Assembly: GCA_965262055.1 (NCBI GenBank)
Contig: CBDHEI010000002.1
Location: 248,001-312,000 of the forward strand
DNA from: G958296245 sp965262055
Lineage (GTDB): Bacteria; Chloroflexota; Dehalococcoidia; Lucifugimonadales; G958296245
DNA length: 64,000 nt
Direction: 5' to 3'
A program made the position numbers and the translations under genes. The notes beneath the pieces were generated by a model, which saw only the letters and a list, made by a program, of their open reading frames with translations, had not been told where the DNA came from and made no database searches. Shown here piece after piece: positions 33,913 to 42,142 of this stretch; position 1 is the stretch's first letter; the number at the start of each line of letters is the position of its first letter.

Positions 33913-35475
33913 ATGAGCCTAAGGAATCGCATAGCCTTGCTACCGGCGTTGGCGGCGGTAGTGGCCGTCATGGCGGCGGCGTGCGGGGGCGCGTCGGTCG
34001 AACCCGGCGCAGAGTCCACTGCTACGGAGGAGCCCACTGCCACTGCCACGGCCGAGGCCGCTCCGTCTCCATCGCCCACAGCGGCGGCGGCCCCGACGCC
34101 GTCGCCCACGGCCACCCCTGAGCCGTTCGCCTACGACCCCAACCTGAACATGTTCTTGATACTGTCCAGCATCGACCACCCCCCGGAGTACAGCTTGGCC
34201 GCGCTGCAAAGGGCCGAGGAGGAGGGCGACACCTCGCAGGTGCCGGTGATCCTGGAGGCGGCGCTCTTCTTCAGCCGCGAGCTGGCGGAGTTCAGCATGG
34301 AGATAGTCGGCGCCCTGACCGGACAGAATTTCGGTCTGGACTTGAAGATGTGGAGGGAGTGGCTCGGCCCCCGGCTGGACGACTACACTCCGCCCTCTGA
34401 CTACGCCCGCTGGAAGGTCAACCTGCTGAGCCTGATAGACCCGGCGATGGGCGCGCTCATGGAGGCGGCCATCGAGGATGGCTCCAGGGCAAACCTCACC
34501 GAAATCGTGTGGGGCGGCGTCGCGGTGGACGGCATCCCGCCCCTGGAGGACCCGTGGCACGTGAAGCCCGAGCTGGCATCATACCTGGAGCCGGACGACA
34601 GGGTGTTCGGCGTGTCGATCAACGGCGAGCATAGGGCCTACCCGCTGCGGGTACTGAACGCGCACGAGCTCGCCAACGACGAGCTGGGAGGCGAGCCCAT
34701 CTCGCTTGTCTACTGAACGCTCTGCGGGACCGGAATCGTGTATTCCGGCATAGTAAACGGACAGAAGACTACGTTCGGGACCTCCGGACTGCTGTACCGC
34801 AGCAACAAGGTGATGTACGACCGCGCCACACGGTCGCTGTGGCACCAGTTCACCGGGGAGCCCATCATCGGCCCGCTAGCCTACTCCGGCATCAAGCAGC
34901 CGTTCTTCCCCGCCGTCGTCACGACCTGGGAGGAGTGGCTCGCGGAGCACCCGGACACGACCGTGATATCCAATCAGACAGGCGTCTACGATCCGGAGTT
35001 CTACGTGCCAGAGGGCGACCCCCGGGCTATCTACTTCGACTACTTCTCCACGGACGAGATAAGGTTCCCCGTATGGTTCCGTGACCCCACCATAGAGCCG
35101 AAGAGTGTGGTCATCGGGCTTGCAGTTGGCGACGGGAAGAAGGCGTACACGGTGGATGCTCTTCGCGAGGTCCGTGTGGTTAACGACACCGTGGGAGGCG
35201 TCGACGTGGTCATAGCGGCCTCCGGCGAGTCCCGCTCAGCCCGCGCCTACGAGCGCCAGGGGGAAACCTTCTCCGCGGAAGACGGTGACGACGCGGACGC
35301 TACGCCGAAGTTCCTGGTGGACGCCGGCGGCGCCCGTTGGGAGGTCACCGAGGAGGCCCTCGTCAAGGTGGACGACCCGTCCACGACGCTGCCCCGCATC
35401 CCCACGCTGACCTCGTTCTGGTTCGGCTGGTACCAGTATCACCCCGACACCGAGATCTACCAGCCGGGCGGGTAG
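33913..35475 (+). CDS. DUF3179 lipoprotein, probable selenoprotein with in-frame UGA at residue 268
   Basis: Read through one TGA (34714-34716), the frame gives a 520-residue protein. An N-terminal lipoprotein signal (Cys24) and a Thr/Pro/Ala-rich linker (about 30-70) are followed by a DUF3179 domain on both sides of the TGA. The family normally has Cys-x-x-Cys in a segment like V[TV][YW]CPLCGT; here it reads ISLVY-UGA-TLCGTGIVY, so the UGA replaces the first Cys. Sequence on both sides is in the same frame and matches the family, and a bacterial SECIS-type hairpin follows. Sec insertion is inferred; DUF3179 function is unknown. The ATG at 33913 follows GAGG. Confidence 0.85.
34714..34748 (+). 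promoter_or_regulatory. UGA codon and candidate bacterial SECIS hairpin
   Basis: After the UGA (34714-34716), a perfect 7-bp stem CCGGAAT (34730-34736) and ATTCCGG (34742-34748) encloses the loop CGTGT. The loop starts 20 nt after the UGA, within the window reported for bacterial SECIS elements, and has a G in its first two bases, as SelB recognition prefers. All bases of the hairpin are also coding. Confidence 0.75.
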
Positions 35476-35725
35476 CCGCCGTCCCTCCACGCGCCAGAGC
35501 GTGACGCGCTTCCCAGGCCCCGGGTGGTTAATCCGTGTCCAACCGCCTCTTCTCGTCTAGTCGGGAGCGCCGCCTCTGGTTGTGGCAAGCGCAGCGTTGG
35601 GTTGGGCGCAGATGGCCCGCCGCTCATGAGAGGGCGGTCTTGCTGGACCCGGACGACAGGGTGACTGAGCGTATCGACAAAGGGTCGGCACAGGGCGCGC
35701 CGGGCGCGATCTAGCCCCGGGCAGG

Positions 35726-36673
35726 CTATCCGACGACGCTTTCAACCCTGGCGGCGCAGCCCTCGTAGATCTCGTCGGCGTACGCGACTATGGAAGGGTC
35801 TGGGCGGTGCGCGACGCTCTCGTCCTTGCCCGCGTAGCTCATGACGTGGACCACGTGGCGCATGGCGTTGATGCGGGCGCGCATCTTGTCCTCGGACTTG
35901 ATGATCGTCCACGGCGCGATGCCGGTATGGGTCTGGACGAACATGTCCTCCTTAGCAGCGGTGTACTCGTCCCACCTGTCCTTCGACAGCAGGTCCATTG
36001 TGCTGATCTTCCACTGCTTGAGGGGGTCGCTGGCGCGCTGGTCGAAGCGCCTGAGCTGCTCGTGCCGGCTGACGGAGAAGTAGAGCTTGATGAGGTGTAT
36101 GCCGCTCTCGACGATCATCTCTTCGAGGCGCGGGGCCTGCTTGATGAAGACCCTGTACTCGGCCTCGGTGGAGAAGCCGAAGACCCTCTCTACGCCGGCG
36201 CGGTTGTACCACGAGCGGTCGAAGAGCACGATCTCGCCCGCGGCAGGGAAGTGGCGGATGTAGCGCTGGAAGTACCACTGGCCCACCTCCGCGCCCGAAG
36301 GCTTGTCCAGGGCCACGACGCGGGCGCCGCGCGGGTTCCAGTGCTCCATGAAGCGGCGGATGGCGCCGCCCTTGCCTGCCGCGTCGCGCCCTTCGAACAG
36401 GATAATCAGCCGCTCGCCGGTGTCCTTCATCCAGTTCTGTAGCCGCACGAGCTCGACCTGGATGGGTAGCTTCGCCCTGTAGTAGTCCTGATAGTTCATC
36501 CGGTAGGCGTAAGGGTAGATGTTATTGCGAAAATACCGGACGCGGGTATCGGGGTCGATGTTCAGCGGGTCGTCCAAGGGCTCGGCGTCCGCGATGGGCG
36601 GCCGCTCCTCTAGGCCCTCGTGGGAGTCCCCGTAGAGGTACGCGTCGTAGTCGAGAGTGCTGTTCTGTGCCAT
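35726..36673 (-). CDS. ppk2: Polyphosphate kinase 2 family protein
   Basis: About 315 residues of the PPK2 family, which moves phosphate between polyphosphate and nucleotides. Walker A is FEGRDAAGKGG (about residue 95), Walker B/lid is LFDRSWYNRAGVERV, with FSVSRHEQLRRF and DPLKQWKISTMD downstream, the class I arrangement. The ATG at 36673 is chosen; a GTG at 36688 is an alternative. The 250 bp after its stop (35476-35725) hold no gene. The ppx-sixA-CHAD operon lies 3 kb away. Confidence 0.88.
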   Translation of the reverse strand: MAQNSTLDYDAYLYGDSHEGLEERPPIADAEPLDDPLNIDPDTRVRYFRNNIYPYAYRMNYQDYYRAKLPIQVELVRLQNWMKDTGERLIILFEGRDAAGKGGAIRRFMEHWNPRGARVVALDKPSGAEVGQWYFQRYIRHFPAAGEIVLFDRSWYNRAGVERVFGFSTEAEYRVFIKQAPRLEEMIVESGIHLIKLYFSVSRHEQLRRFDQRASDPLKQWKISTMDLLSKDRWDEYTAAKEDMFVQTHTGIAPWTIIKSEDKMRARINAMRHVVHVMSYAGKDESVAHRPDPSIVAYADEIYEGCAARVESVVG

Positions 36674-36899
36674 CGGTCGATTCGCCACCCCGGAGTTTGA
36701 TTGCGGATCATAATCTTAAGCAATGGCCAGAGAGAATTGCAATTGCACGCTGGCGCTTGCAAAGGACGCCTGAGGCAGAGCTCCGCTTGCACCCGTGTCC
36801 TATATGGGGCAGGGGGCACGGTGGCTGTGTGCTAGAATCGCCCTTGGCGATTCGGGGCTGACGACTTACGTAAGGTGGCGTGACTACGAGGCACGCAAA

Positions 36900-38171
36900 A
36901 TGTCGGACACTTATACGCTCGAACTGAAGAACTTCCGCTCGATACGCGATGTCTCAATGGACATTGCGCCGCTGACGGTCGTGTACGGCCCGAACGGGGC
37001 TGGGAAGTCCTCGCTCATTTACGGGCTGCTGACACTCAAGAACTTCCTGACGAACCCAAACCAGAACCTCCCCAGCCTGTTTTCGTACCCTACCTTGAGC
37101 TTAGGAGGCTACAACGAGGTGGTGTCGGGCCACGACGCCGAGAGGACGGTCTCGCTCTCACTATCCGCCTCCACACCAACAGGCAGATCGGGATTCACTT
37201 TGTCAATCGGACAGTCAGGAGGGCAGTCCACAATTGACGTCCGAGCTCACGAAGTGGAGCAGCTAACGGAACACTTCGTATTAGATGGCAGGTTCAGGAG
37301 CAGCTTGGACATCCCATTCCCTTACCTTGGTAATCAGTCAGACACACATCGAGTTGAGTTGATCGATCACGATGGAGAAGTATTTAATTATCATCAGAGC
37401 TCCATCAATTTCACATGGAATGGAATCTCCGTGAGTGAGGGCGGGGACGATGGACATCGCGTGACTCTGCTGACTACCGCTAACCTCCCGATGGAGCTTG
37501 CCCGAGCGGCGGGATTCGTTCCAATTCGCCGCGGATTCTCCACTCCGACGTATAGCGTTTCAAACGTGACGCCTGCTTTGGCTACAGACATGGAGGTGGC
37601 GTCTCTGCTCGCCACAGACCGCTTCCTGGAGTACGAAGTCAGCGACTACCTGGAGAGGATCATAGAGCGTCGAATCTCCGTTCGCCCGCAGGTCGGCACA
37701 TCTACATTCACGATCGACTCCATTCCGCGAGACGGAGACGTACACGTCTCCATGGTCAACGAAGGGTTCGGAGTCAACCAGTTGGCATACATGCTCACGG
37801 TATGTCTGTATTCGAAGTACAAGATCGTAGCCATCGAGGAGCCGGAGATACACCTCCATCCCTCGATGGTCAGGAACCTCGCACACGCCATGGGGGACAT
37901 CGCATCCAAGGATGACAAGCGCTTTATCGTGTCCACGCACAGCGAAGCGTTCGTCTTAGCGCTGCTGGCCCGGATTGCGGCAGGCGAGGTCAGCGTGGAC
38001 GACATCTCGTTCATCCTCGCAGAAAAGGCAGACGGGGAGAGCAGGTTCACCAAACAGGGGGCGAAGCCGAACGGCCAGATTGAAGGAGGACTCGACTCGT
38101 TCATTGCTTCGGAGTTTGAGGACATTGCACAGTTCCTGGGTTTGGACTCCGAGGTTGCCACCAGTAGTTGA
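36900..38171 (+). CDS. OLD/RecF-like AAA ATPase
   Basis: A 423-residue ATPase of the AAA_15/OLD-like type: LELKNFRSIRDVSMDIAPLTVVYGPNGAGKSSLIYGLL contains Walker A at 30-38. Walker B is VAIEEPEIHLHPS (about 310) and the H-loop is VSTHSEAFVLALL. The insert between them is variable, as in defence-associated ATPases. The ATG at 36900 follows GAGG. The stop overlaps the start of a PIN-like gene (TGATG), a two-gene layout typical of anti-phage ATPase/nuclease pairs. GC content is lower than surrounding core genes. Confidence 0.82.
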   Translation: MSDTYTLELKNFRSIRDVSMDIAPLTVVYGPNGAGKSSLIYGLLTLKNFLTNPNQNLPSLFSYPTLSLGGYNEVVSGHDAERTVSLSLSASTPTGRSGFTLSIGQSGGQSTIDVRAHEVEQLTEHFVLDGRFRSSLDIPFPYLGNQSDTHRVELIDHDGEVFNYHQSSINFTWNGISVSEGGDDGHRVTLLTTANLPMELARAAGFVPIRRGFSTPTYSVSNVTPALATDMEVASLLATDRFLEYEVSDYLERIIERRISVRPQVGTSTFTIDSIPRDGDVHVSMVNEGFGVNQLAYMLTVCLYSKYKIVAIEEPEIHLHPSMVRNLAHAMGDIASKDDKRFIVSTHSEAFVLALLARIAAGEVSVDDISFILAEKADGESRFTKQGAKPNGQIEGGLDSFIASEFEDIAQFLGLDSEVATSS

Positions 38172-38618
38172 TGATCCTCGTCCTGAACGAATGGGTCTTT
38201 CACGATCTCCTGGGTGACAACGGCGCGGTCGTCCAACAACAGACAGCCGCGTTCCTCAATGCCTTCCACGCTTCTAGGGACAAGCTGGTGTGGCCGGGAG
38301 AACGCCGCTGGACGCAGAAAGCGTACCAGTTGATGACACTGGGAGAGGCCCGGCTCAGGAATACCAGCAAGCAGTTCCATTCGCTGATTCGAGACTTGAA
38401 TCGCGTTATAGACGTTCGGACGACGGAGCGAGTGGAGGTGCCTGAAGAGTTACGCCTCAGCCTGCCTGCGGAAGACGTGTATCTGGTCGAAGCCTAATCT
38501 GTCCGCGGGCGCGGAGACCCTTGTAACCACAGACGAGAAACTGCACAAGCCGCTGGCCTGTTCCGAGGCGGTCTCATGCCGGTTGCGCGACGAATTCTTG
38601 ATCGGGTACCGACCCTGA
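38171..38618 (+). pseudogene. Frameshifted PIN-like nuclease partner of the ATPase
   Basis: The first 108 residues (MILVLNEWVFHDLLGDNG to DVYLVEA) end at TAA (38495-38497). If one base is skipped at about 38495, the next frame continues NLSAGAETLVTTDEKL...RLRDEFLIGYRP to TGA at 38616-38618. AETLVTTDEKL is the classic C-terminal segment of a PIN domain, and it joins the first part exactly where the fold requires it. The broken frame is seen; its cause (mutation, sequencing indel or recoding) is not. The N-terminus lacks the usual first Asp, so the family is a divergent PIN. Confidence 0.7.
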
Positions 38619-38621
38619 CTC

Positions 38622-39293
38622 CTAGATGGGCCATGCTTCCATACGGTAGGCGGCGTCCCAGAAGAGGTACTCATACTTGCTGTTGGCGACGAAGATGTCT
38701 ACCAAGCGCTCTCGCTGCTTGTCCGAGAGGCCCGACGCTATGCGGTCGATGAAGGAGCGCAGCCACTCGGCCAGCTCGCCGAACTCCGGCGAACTGTACA
38801 TTTCGATCCAACGACAGTAGAGGGGGTGGTCGACGGGCTTGCCGCGGGCATCCAGCGCCTGGCCTATTTCGGCGTAGCCCCACGAGCATGGCAGGAGCGT
38901 AGCCGCGATTTCACCGATCGTGCCGGCGTGGGCGCTGGAGAGCATGTGGTTCACGTAGGCGAGGGTGGTGGGCGACCGGCGGGTCGTCAGGAGGTCTGCT
39001 TCCGATATCCCGAAGTCCCTGCAGAAGCTGACGTGGAGGGCCATCTCGGTGTTCAACGTCTCGTCAAGGAGCCGGGCGAACCAGCCCATGTCTTCGAGCG
39101 TGTCGGCCTTGGCGACGGCCATGGCGATGACGCGGGAGAAGTCGATGAGGAAAAGGTAGTCCTGCTTCATGTACCACTGGAACTTCTCCAGCGGCAGCGT
39201 GCCGGTGCCCAACTCGACAACGAACGGGTGCTGGTGCTCCAGCTCCCAGATAGCGGAAGCTCGGTCTCTAAGCAGGTCGCTGAACTCCGTCAC
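38622..39293 (-). CDS. tenA: TenA/thiaminase-II family protein
   Basis: A 223-residue helical enzyme of the TenA family, which hydrolyses aminopyrimidine breakdown products of thiamine for salvage. The catalytic Cys lies in TLLPCSWGYAEIG, with an Asp/Glu site near the C-terminus (SKYEYLFWDAAYRMEAW). Other motifs are FQWYMKQDYLFLIDFSR and HVSFCRDFGIS. The GTG at 39293 with GGAGGAG six bases upstream is preferred to an in-frame GTG at 39308. No other thiamine genes or TPP riboswitch were seen nearby. Confidence 0.88.
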   Translation of the reverse strand: MTEFSDLLRDRASAIWELEHQHPFVVELGTGTLPLEKFQWYMKQDYLFLIDFSRVIAMAVAKADTLEDMGWFARLLDETLNTEMALHVSFCRDFGISEADLLTTRRSPTTLAYVNHMLSSAHAGTIGEIAATLLPCSWGYAEIGQALDARGKPVDHPLYCRWIEMYSSPEFGELAEWLRSFIDRIASGLSDKQRERLVDIFVANSKYEYLFWDAAYRMEAWPI

Positions 39294-39552
39294 TCGTAAC
39301 TCCTCCACGTTTGCCGCAGCCAGGGTGCCGGCATCATAGGTCGGTCATTCGACGTCGGTCAACCTGCGCGCAGGTTGAACGGGAGGGCTGTCTGTTGGTA
39401 GACTTGAGGCCTGTTCCGCACTGGGCGTGGGGCAGGGGGCCACAGCCGGAACTGCCGCGTGGTGGGATATACGAAGCTGAGTAAAAGGCGCGAATCTGCG
39501 GGGGCCGGCCCAGGGCCAACGCGGGTTATCCATTCTGCCCTTAAGGCGTCCA

Positions 39553-40518
39553 TTGACAACCCTCGCGGCAATCGACGTTGGCTCCAACGCCATGCGGCTG
39601 GCCATCGGGAAGGCCCGTAAGAACGGCAAGGTGAAGGTGGTCGAGACGGCCCGCGAGCCTGTACGGCTGGGGTGGGACGCTTTCTCCCAGGGGCTCTTTT
39701 CCGAGGAGATCATCGACAAGACGGTGGAGGCGTTCCACCGGTTCAGCGAGTCGATACGCAAGAGCGGGGCCCAGCAGACAGCAGCCGTGGCGACCAGCGC
39801 GGTGAGGGAGGCGCAGAACGGCCTCGAGCTGACCCACAGGGTGCGGCAGGAGACGGGCATCGACGTCAGCGTCATAACCGGGGTGGAGGAGGCCCGCCTG
39901 GTGTATCTGGCCGTATCGAAGAAGCTGGACATTTCGAAGGGTGACGCCCTACTGGTGGACATCGGAGGCGGCAGCGTGGAGCTCGCGATTACCTCCGGAG
40001 GGATCATGGTGGACAGCAGAAGCTACGACCTGGGGACGGTCCGCATGCTCCACGTCCTGTCCGGCAAGGATGGGGCCGCCCACTTTGCCCGGCTAGTTGA
40101 GGAGGTGGCCTCCGAGACCCGTGATTGGATCAGCGGTGTGCTCGGACACCACCTGATCGGCGTCTTCATCGGGACCGGGGGGAACGTCGAAACGATAGGG
40201 GACCTGAGCGGGAGGCGGGCAGGGAAGATGGCCACATCGTACGCATACCTCGGCGACATCGACCGGACGCGGCTGGAGCTCGAGGCGCTCGGCTTCGACG
40301 GCAGGCGAAGCGAACTGGGACTGAAACGGGACCGGGCGGACGTGATCTATCCCGCCACGGTGGTGGTCCAGGCGCTGATGAAAGTGGTCTGGGCGACGAC
40401 GCTGACCATCCCGAGGGTCGGTCTGAGGGAAGGGGTGCTGGTGGACCTGGCGTTGCGATGGCGTCCCGGGCGCCGGCTGCCGAAGCGGGCGCGCCAGCGG
40501 GTTGGCGCCGCGGCATGA
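39553..40518 (+). CDS. ppx: Ppx/GppA-type exopolyphosphatase
   Basis: A 321-residue single Ppx/GppA domain. The ASKHA-fold phosphate loops are AAIDVGSNAMRLAIG at the N-terminus and LLVDIGGGSVELAI; other motifs are AVATSAVREAQNG, SVITGVEEARLVYL and GTGGNVETIGDLSG. It lacks the C-terminal HD-like domain of long Ppx proteins, so it belongs to the short form. The enzyme releases phosphate from polyphosphate or ppGpp-type pentaphosphate. It is the first of three genes with sixA and CHAD. Start TTG 39553. Confidence 0.88.
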   Translation: MTTLAAIDVGSNAMRLAIGKARKNGKVKVVETAREPVRLGWDAFSQGLFSEEIIDKTVEAFHRFSESIRKSGAQQTAAVATSAVREAQNGLELTHRVRQETGIDVSVITGVEEARLVYLAVSKKLDISKGDALLVDIGGGSVELAITSGGIMVDSRSYDLGTVRMLHVLSGKDGAAHFARLVEEVASETRDWISGVLGHHLIGVFIGTGGNVETIGDLSGRRAGKMATSYAYLGDIDRTRLELEALGFDGRRSELGLKRDRADVIYPATVVVQALMKVVWATTLTIPRVGLREGVLVDLALRWRPGRRLPKRARQRVGAAA

Positions 40519-40531
40519 GGTGAGCTTGTAA

Positions 40532-41035
40532 ATGGACCTTCACGTTCTCAGGCACGGTTTGGCTGGAGTCCGCGACAGCGGTGAGTACCCTAACGACGCC
40601 GAGCGTCCTCTCACACTGAAGGGGGCCCGGAGGATGGCGCGCCAGGTGAGGGGGATGAACTCGATCGGCCTCTCGGTGGACGTGATACTCACCAGTCCGC
40701 TCACGCGGGCGTTCGAGACGGCGGAGATAGTTCACAAGGGCCTCAAGAAGGCGGGACCGCTGGTCTTCTGCGATGCGCTGGCGCCCATGGGGGAGCCGTC
40801 CAGGCTGCTGGACCGGATCGCGACCGAGTATACGTCCGCGTCCGATGTCATGATCGTGGGCCATGAGCCGTACCTGAGCAGCCTCATAGCGGTGCTCGTC
40901 AGCGGAGACCTCGAGCCGGTGAGCCGGCTCAAGAAGGGGGCGCTCTGCAAAGTGCACATTCCCGCACTGGAGTACGGTCAGTGCGGCTGGATAGAATGGT
41001 CCCTAACGCCGAAGCAGATGGTTAAGCTCGGATGA
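40532..41035 (+). CDS. sixA: SixA-type phosphohistidine phosphatase
   Basis: A 167-residue histidine-phosphatase-fold protein. The catalytic RHG is in DLHVLRHGLAG (His8), the second conserved Arg in ERPLTLKGARRM, and the second His in VMIVGHEPYLSSLI. The length matches SixA. It follows ppx by 13 bp with GAGGTGAGC upstream, and its stop overlaps the CHAD start (ATGA). Confidence 0.85.
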   Translation: MDLHVLRHGLAGVRDSGEYPNDAERPLTLKGARRMARQVRGMNSIGLSVDVILTSPLTRAFETAEIVHKGLKKAGPLVFCDALAPMGEPSRLLDRIATEYTSASDVMIVGHEPYLSSLIAVLVSGDLEPVSRLKKGALCKVHIPALEYGQCGWIEWSLTPKQMVKLG

Positions 41036-42018
41036 CCCAGGACGACACAGCATACGCCATCGGAGGAGTTGTCCAGCCGGTCAGTTCGCTCGCCAAGCGC
41101 GTCGTGGAGCGACGGCTGGCCAAGGTAGCGCGGCTCCTGCCCCGGGCAGCGAAGCACCCGGAGAGGAACGTCGAGTACGTCCACGACCTTCGCGTAGCTG
41201 CGCGCAGGGCTACCGTGGCCCTTCAGATGTTCGCGCCCTGTCTGCCGGGCCCCGAGCGGGAGCGGATGACCGCCCAGCTAAGGCGTATCCGCAGGTCCGC
41301 CGGGCCGGCGCGAGACCTTGACGTCATCGAGGAGAGGCTGTCTCGAATTGCCGTTGCCGGTGGCGCCACGCCGCAGCTCGCGGCAGTCATCGACCGCATT
41401 CGCAGGAAACGCCACAGAGCGCAGAAGCCGTTGCGCAGGGCCCATAAGAGGGCGCGCAAGCAAGGGTTCAGGGTGCAGGCCAGCTCGATCTCCCAGCAGG
41501 TCAGGTGGCGAGGAGAGGCGCCCGAACCTGACGTGCGGGAGTGGGCCGGCGCGGCGCTTCGCCCGCTGCTGGACAGGTTCGCGGCCCGCTCGTCCGCCGA
41601 CCTGACCGACAAGAGGGCGCTCCACAGGATGAGGATCGCCGAGAAGCGGGTGCGATACTCACTGGATGCGCTGCGGGAAGCAGCCGTTCCTCCTGTGGAC
41701 CGCGTCTCGCCCGTCCTGGAGGAGCTGCAGGAGCGCTTGGGAGAGATCAACGATCACGACGCGGCGCGCGCCCTGCTCTTGCGATGGCGCAGCGGGTCGA
41801 AGGACGACAGTCTGCGTGAGATATTAGCCTATCTTGCTGCCTTCGAGCAGTGGAGCGGAAGCTATGCGCACGACCAGTTCCTGGCGTGGTGGACACCCAG
41901 CAGGGGGCTCGACCTACTCGAGAAGGTGTCCGAGCTACTAGGGGACCTGGGACACCCCGGTCATGTGGCCGCTTTTCCTTACCCTGATATGGCCCTCGCG
42001 TTCATAGACGCCCACTAG
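41032..42018 (+). CDS. CHAD domain protein
   Basis: A 328-residue mainly helical protein with regularly spaced basic and His residues: VEYVHDLRVAARRATVALQMF, GPARDLDVIEERL, RALHRMRIAEKRVRYSLDAL and LGEINDHDAARALL. CHAD domains bind polyphosphate. Coupling to sixA and ppx supports a polyphosphate module. The ATG overlaps the sixA stop by four bases. No CYTH domain is fused to it. Confidence 0.85.
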   Translation: MTQDDTAYAIGGVVQPVSSLAKRVVERRLAKVARLLPRAAKHPERNVEYVHDLRVAARRATVALQMFAPCLPGPERERMTAQLRRIRRSAGPARDLDVIEERLSRIAVAGGATPQLAAVIDRIRRKRHRAQKPLRRAHKRARKQGFRVQASSISQQVRWRGEAPEPDVREWAGAALRPLLDRFAARSSADLTDKRALHRMRIAEKRVRYSLDALREAAVPPVDRVSPVLEELQERLGEINDHDAARALLLRWRSGSKDDSLREILAYLAAFEQWSGSYAHDQFLAWWTPSRGLDLLEKVSELLGDLGHPGHVAAFPYPDMALAFIDAH

Positions 42019-42142
42019 CGTGGGAGTCGATCCGGGACGGTCGTCCTGCCGCCGCGTGCAAGGCGCGATACAATAGAGTTTGGCAATCGTTGTCAAGCGC
42101 CGGGCAGGGACCGGCGGACTTCTGGAGGGACAGGAGGGATCC

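Noticed and set aside
34717..35475. Treating the second half of the DUF3179 gene as a separate protein starting at GTG 34738
   Set aside because: The frame and family similarity continue straight through the UGA, no ribosome site precedes 34738, and splitting would cut the conserved Cys motif.
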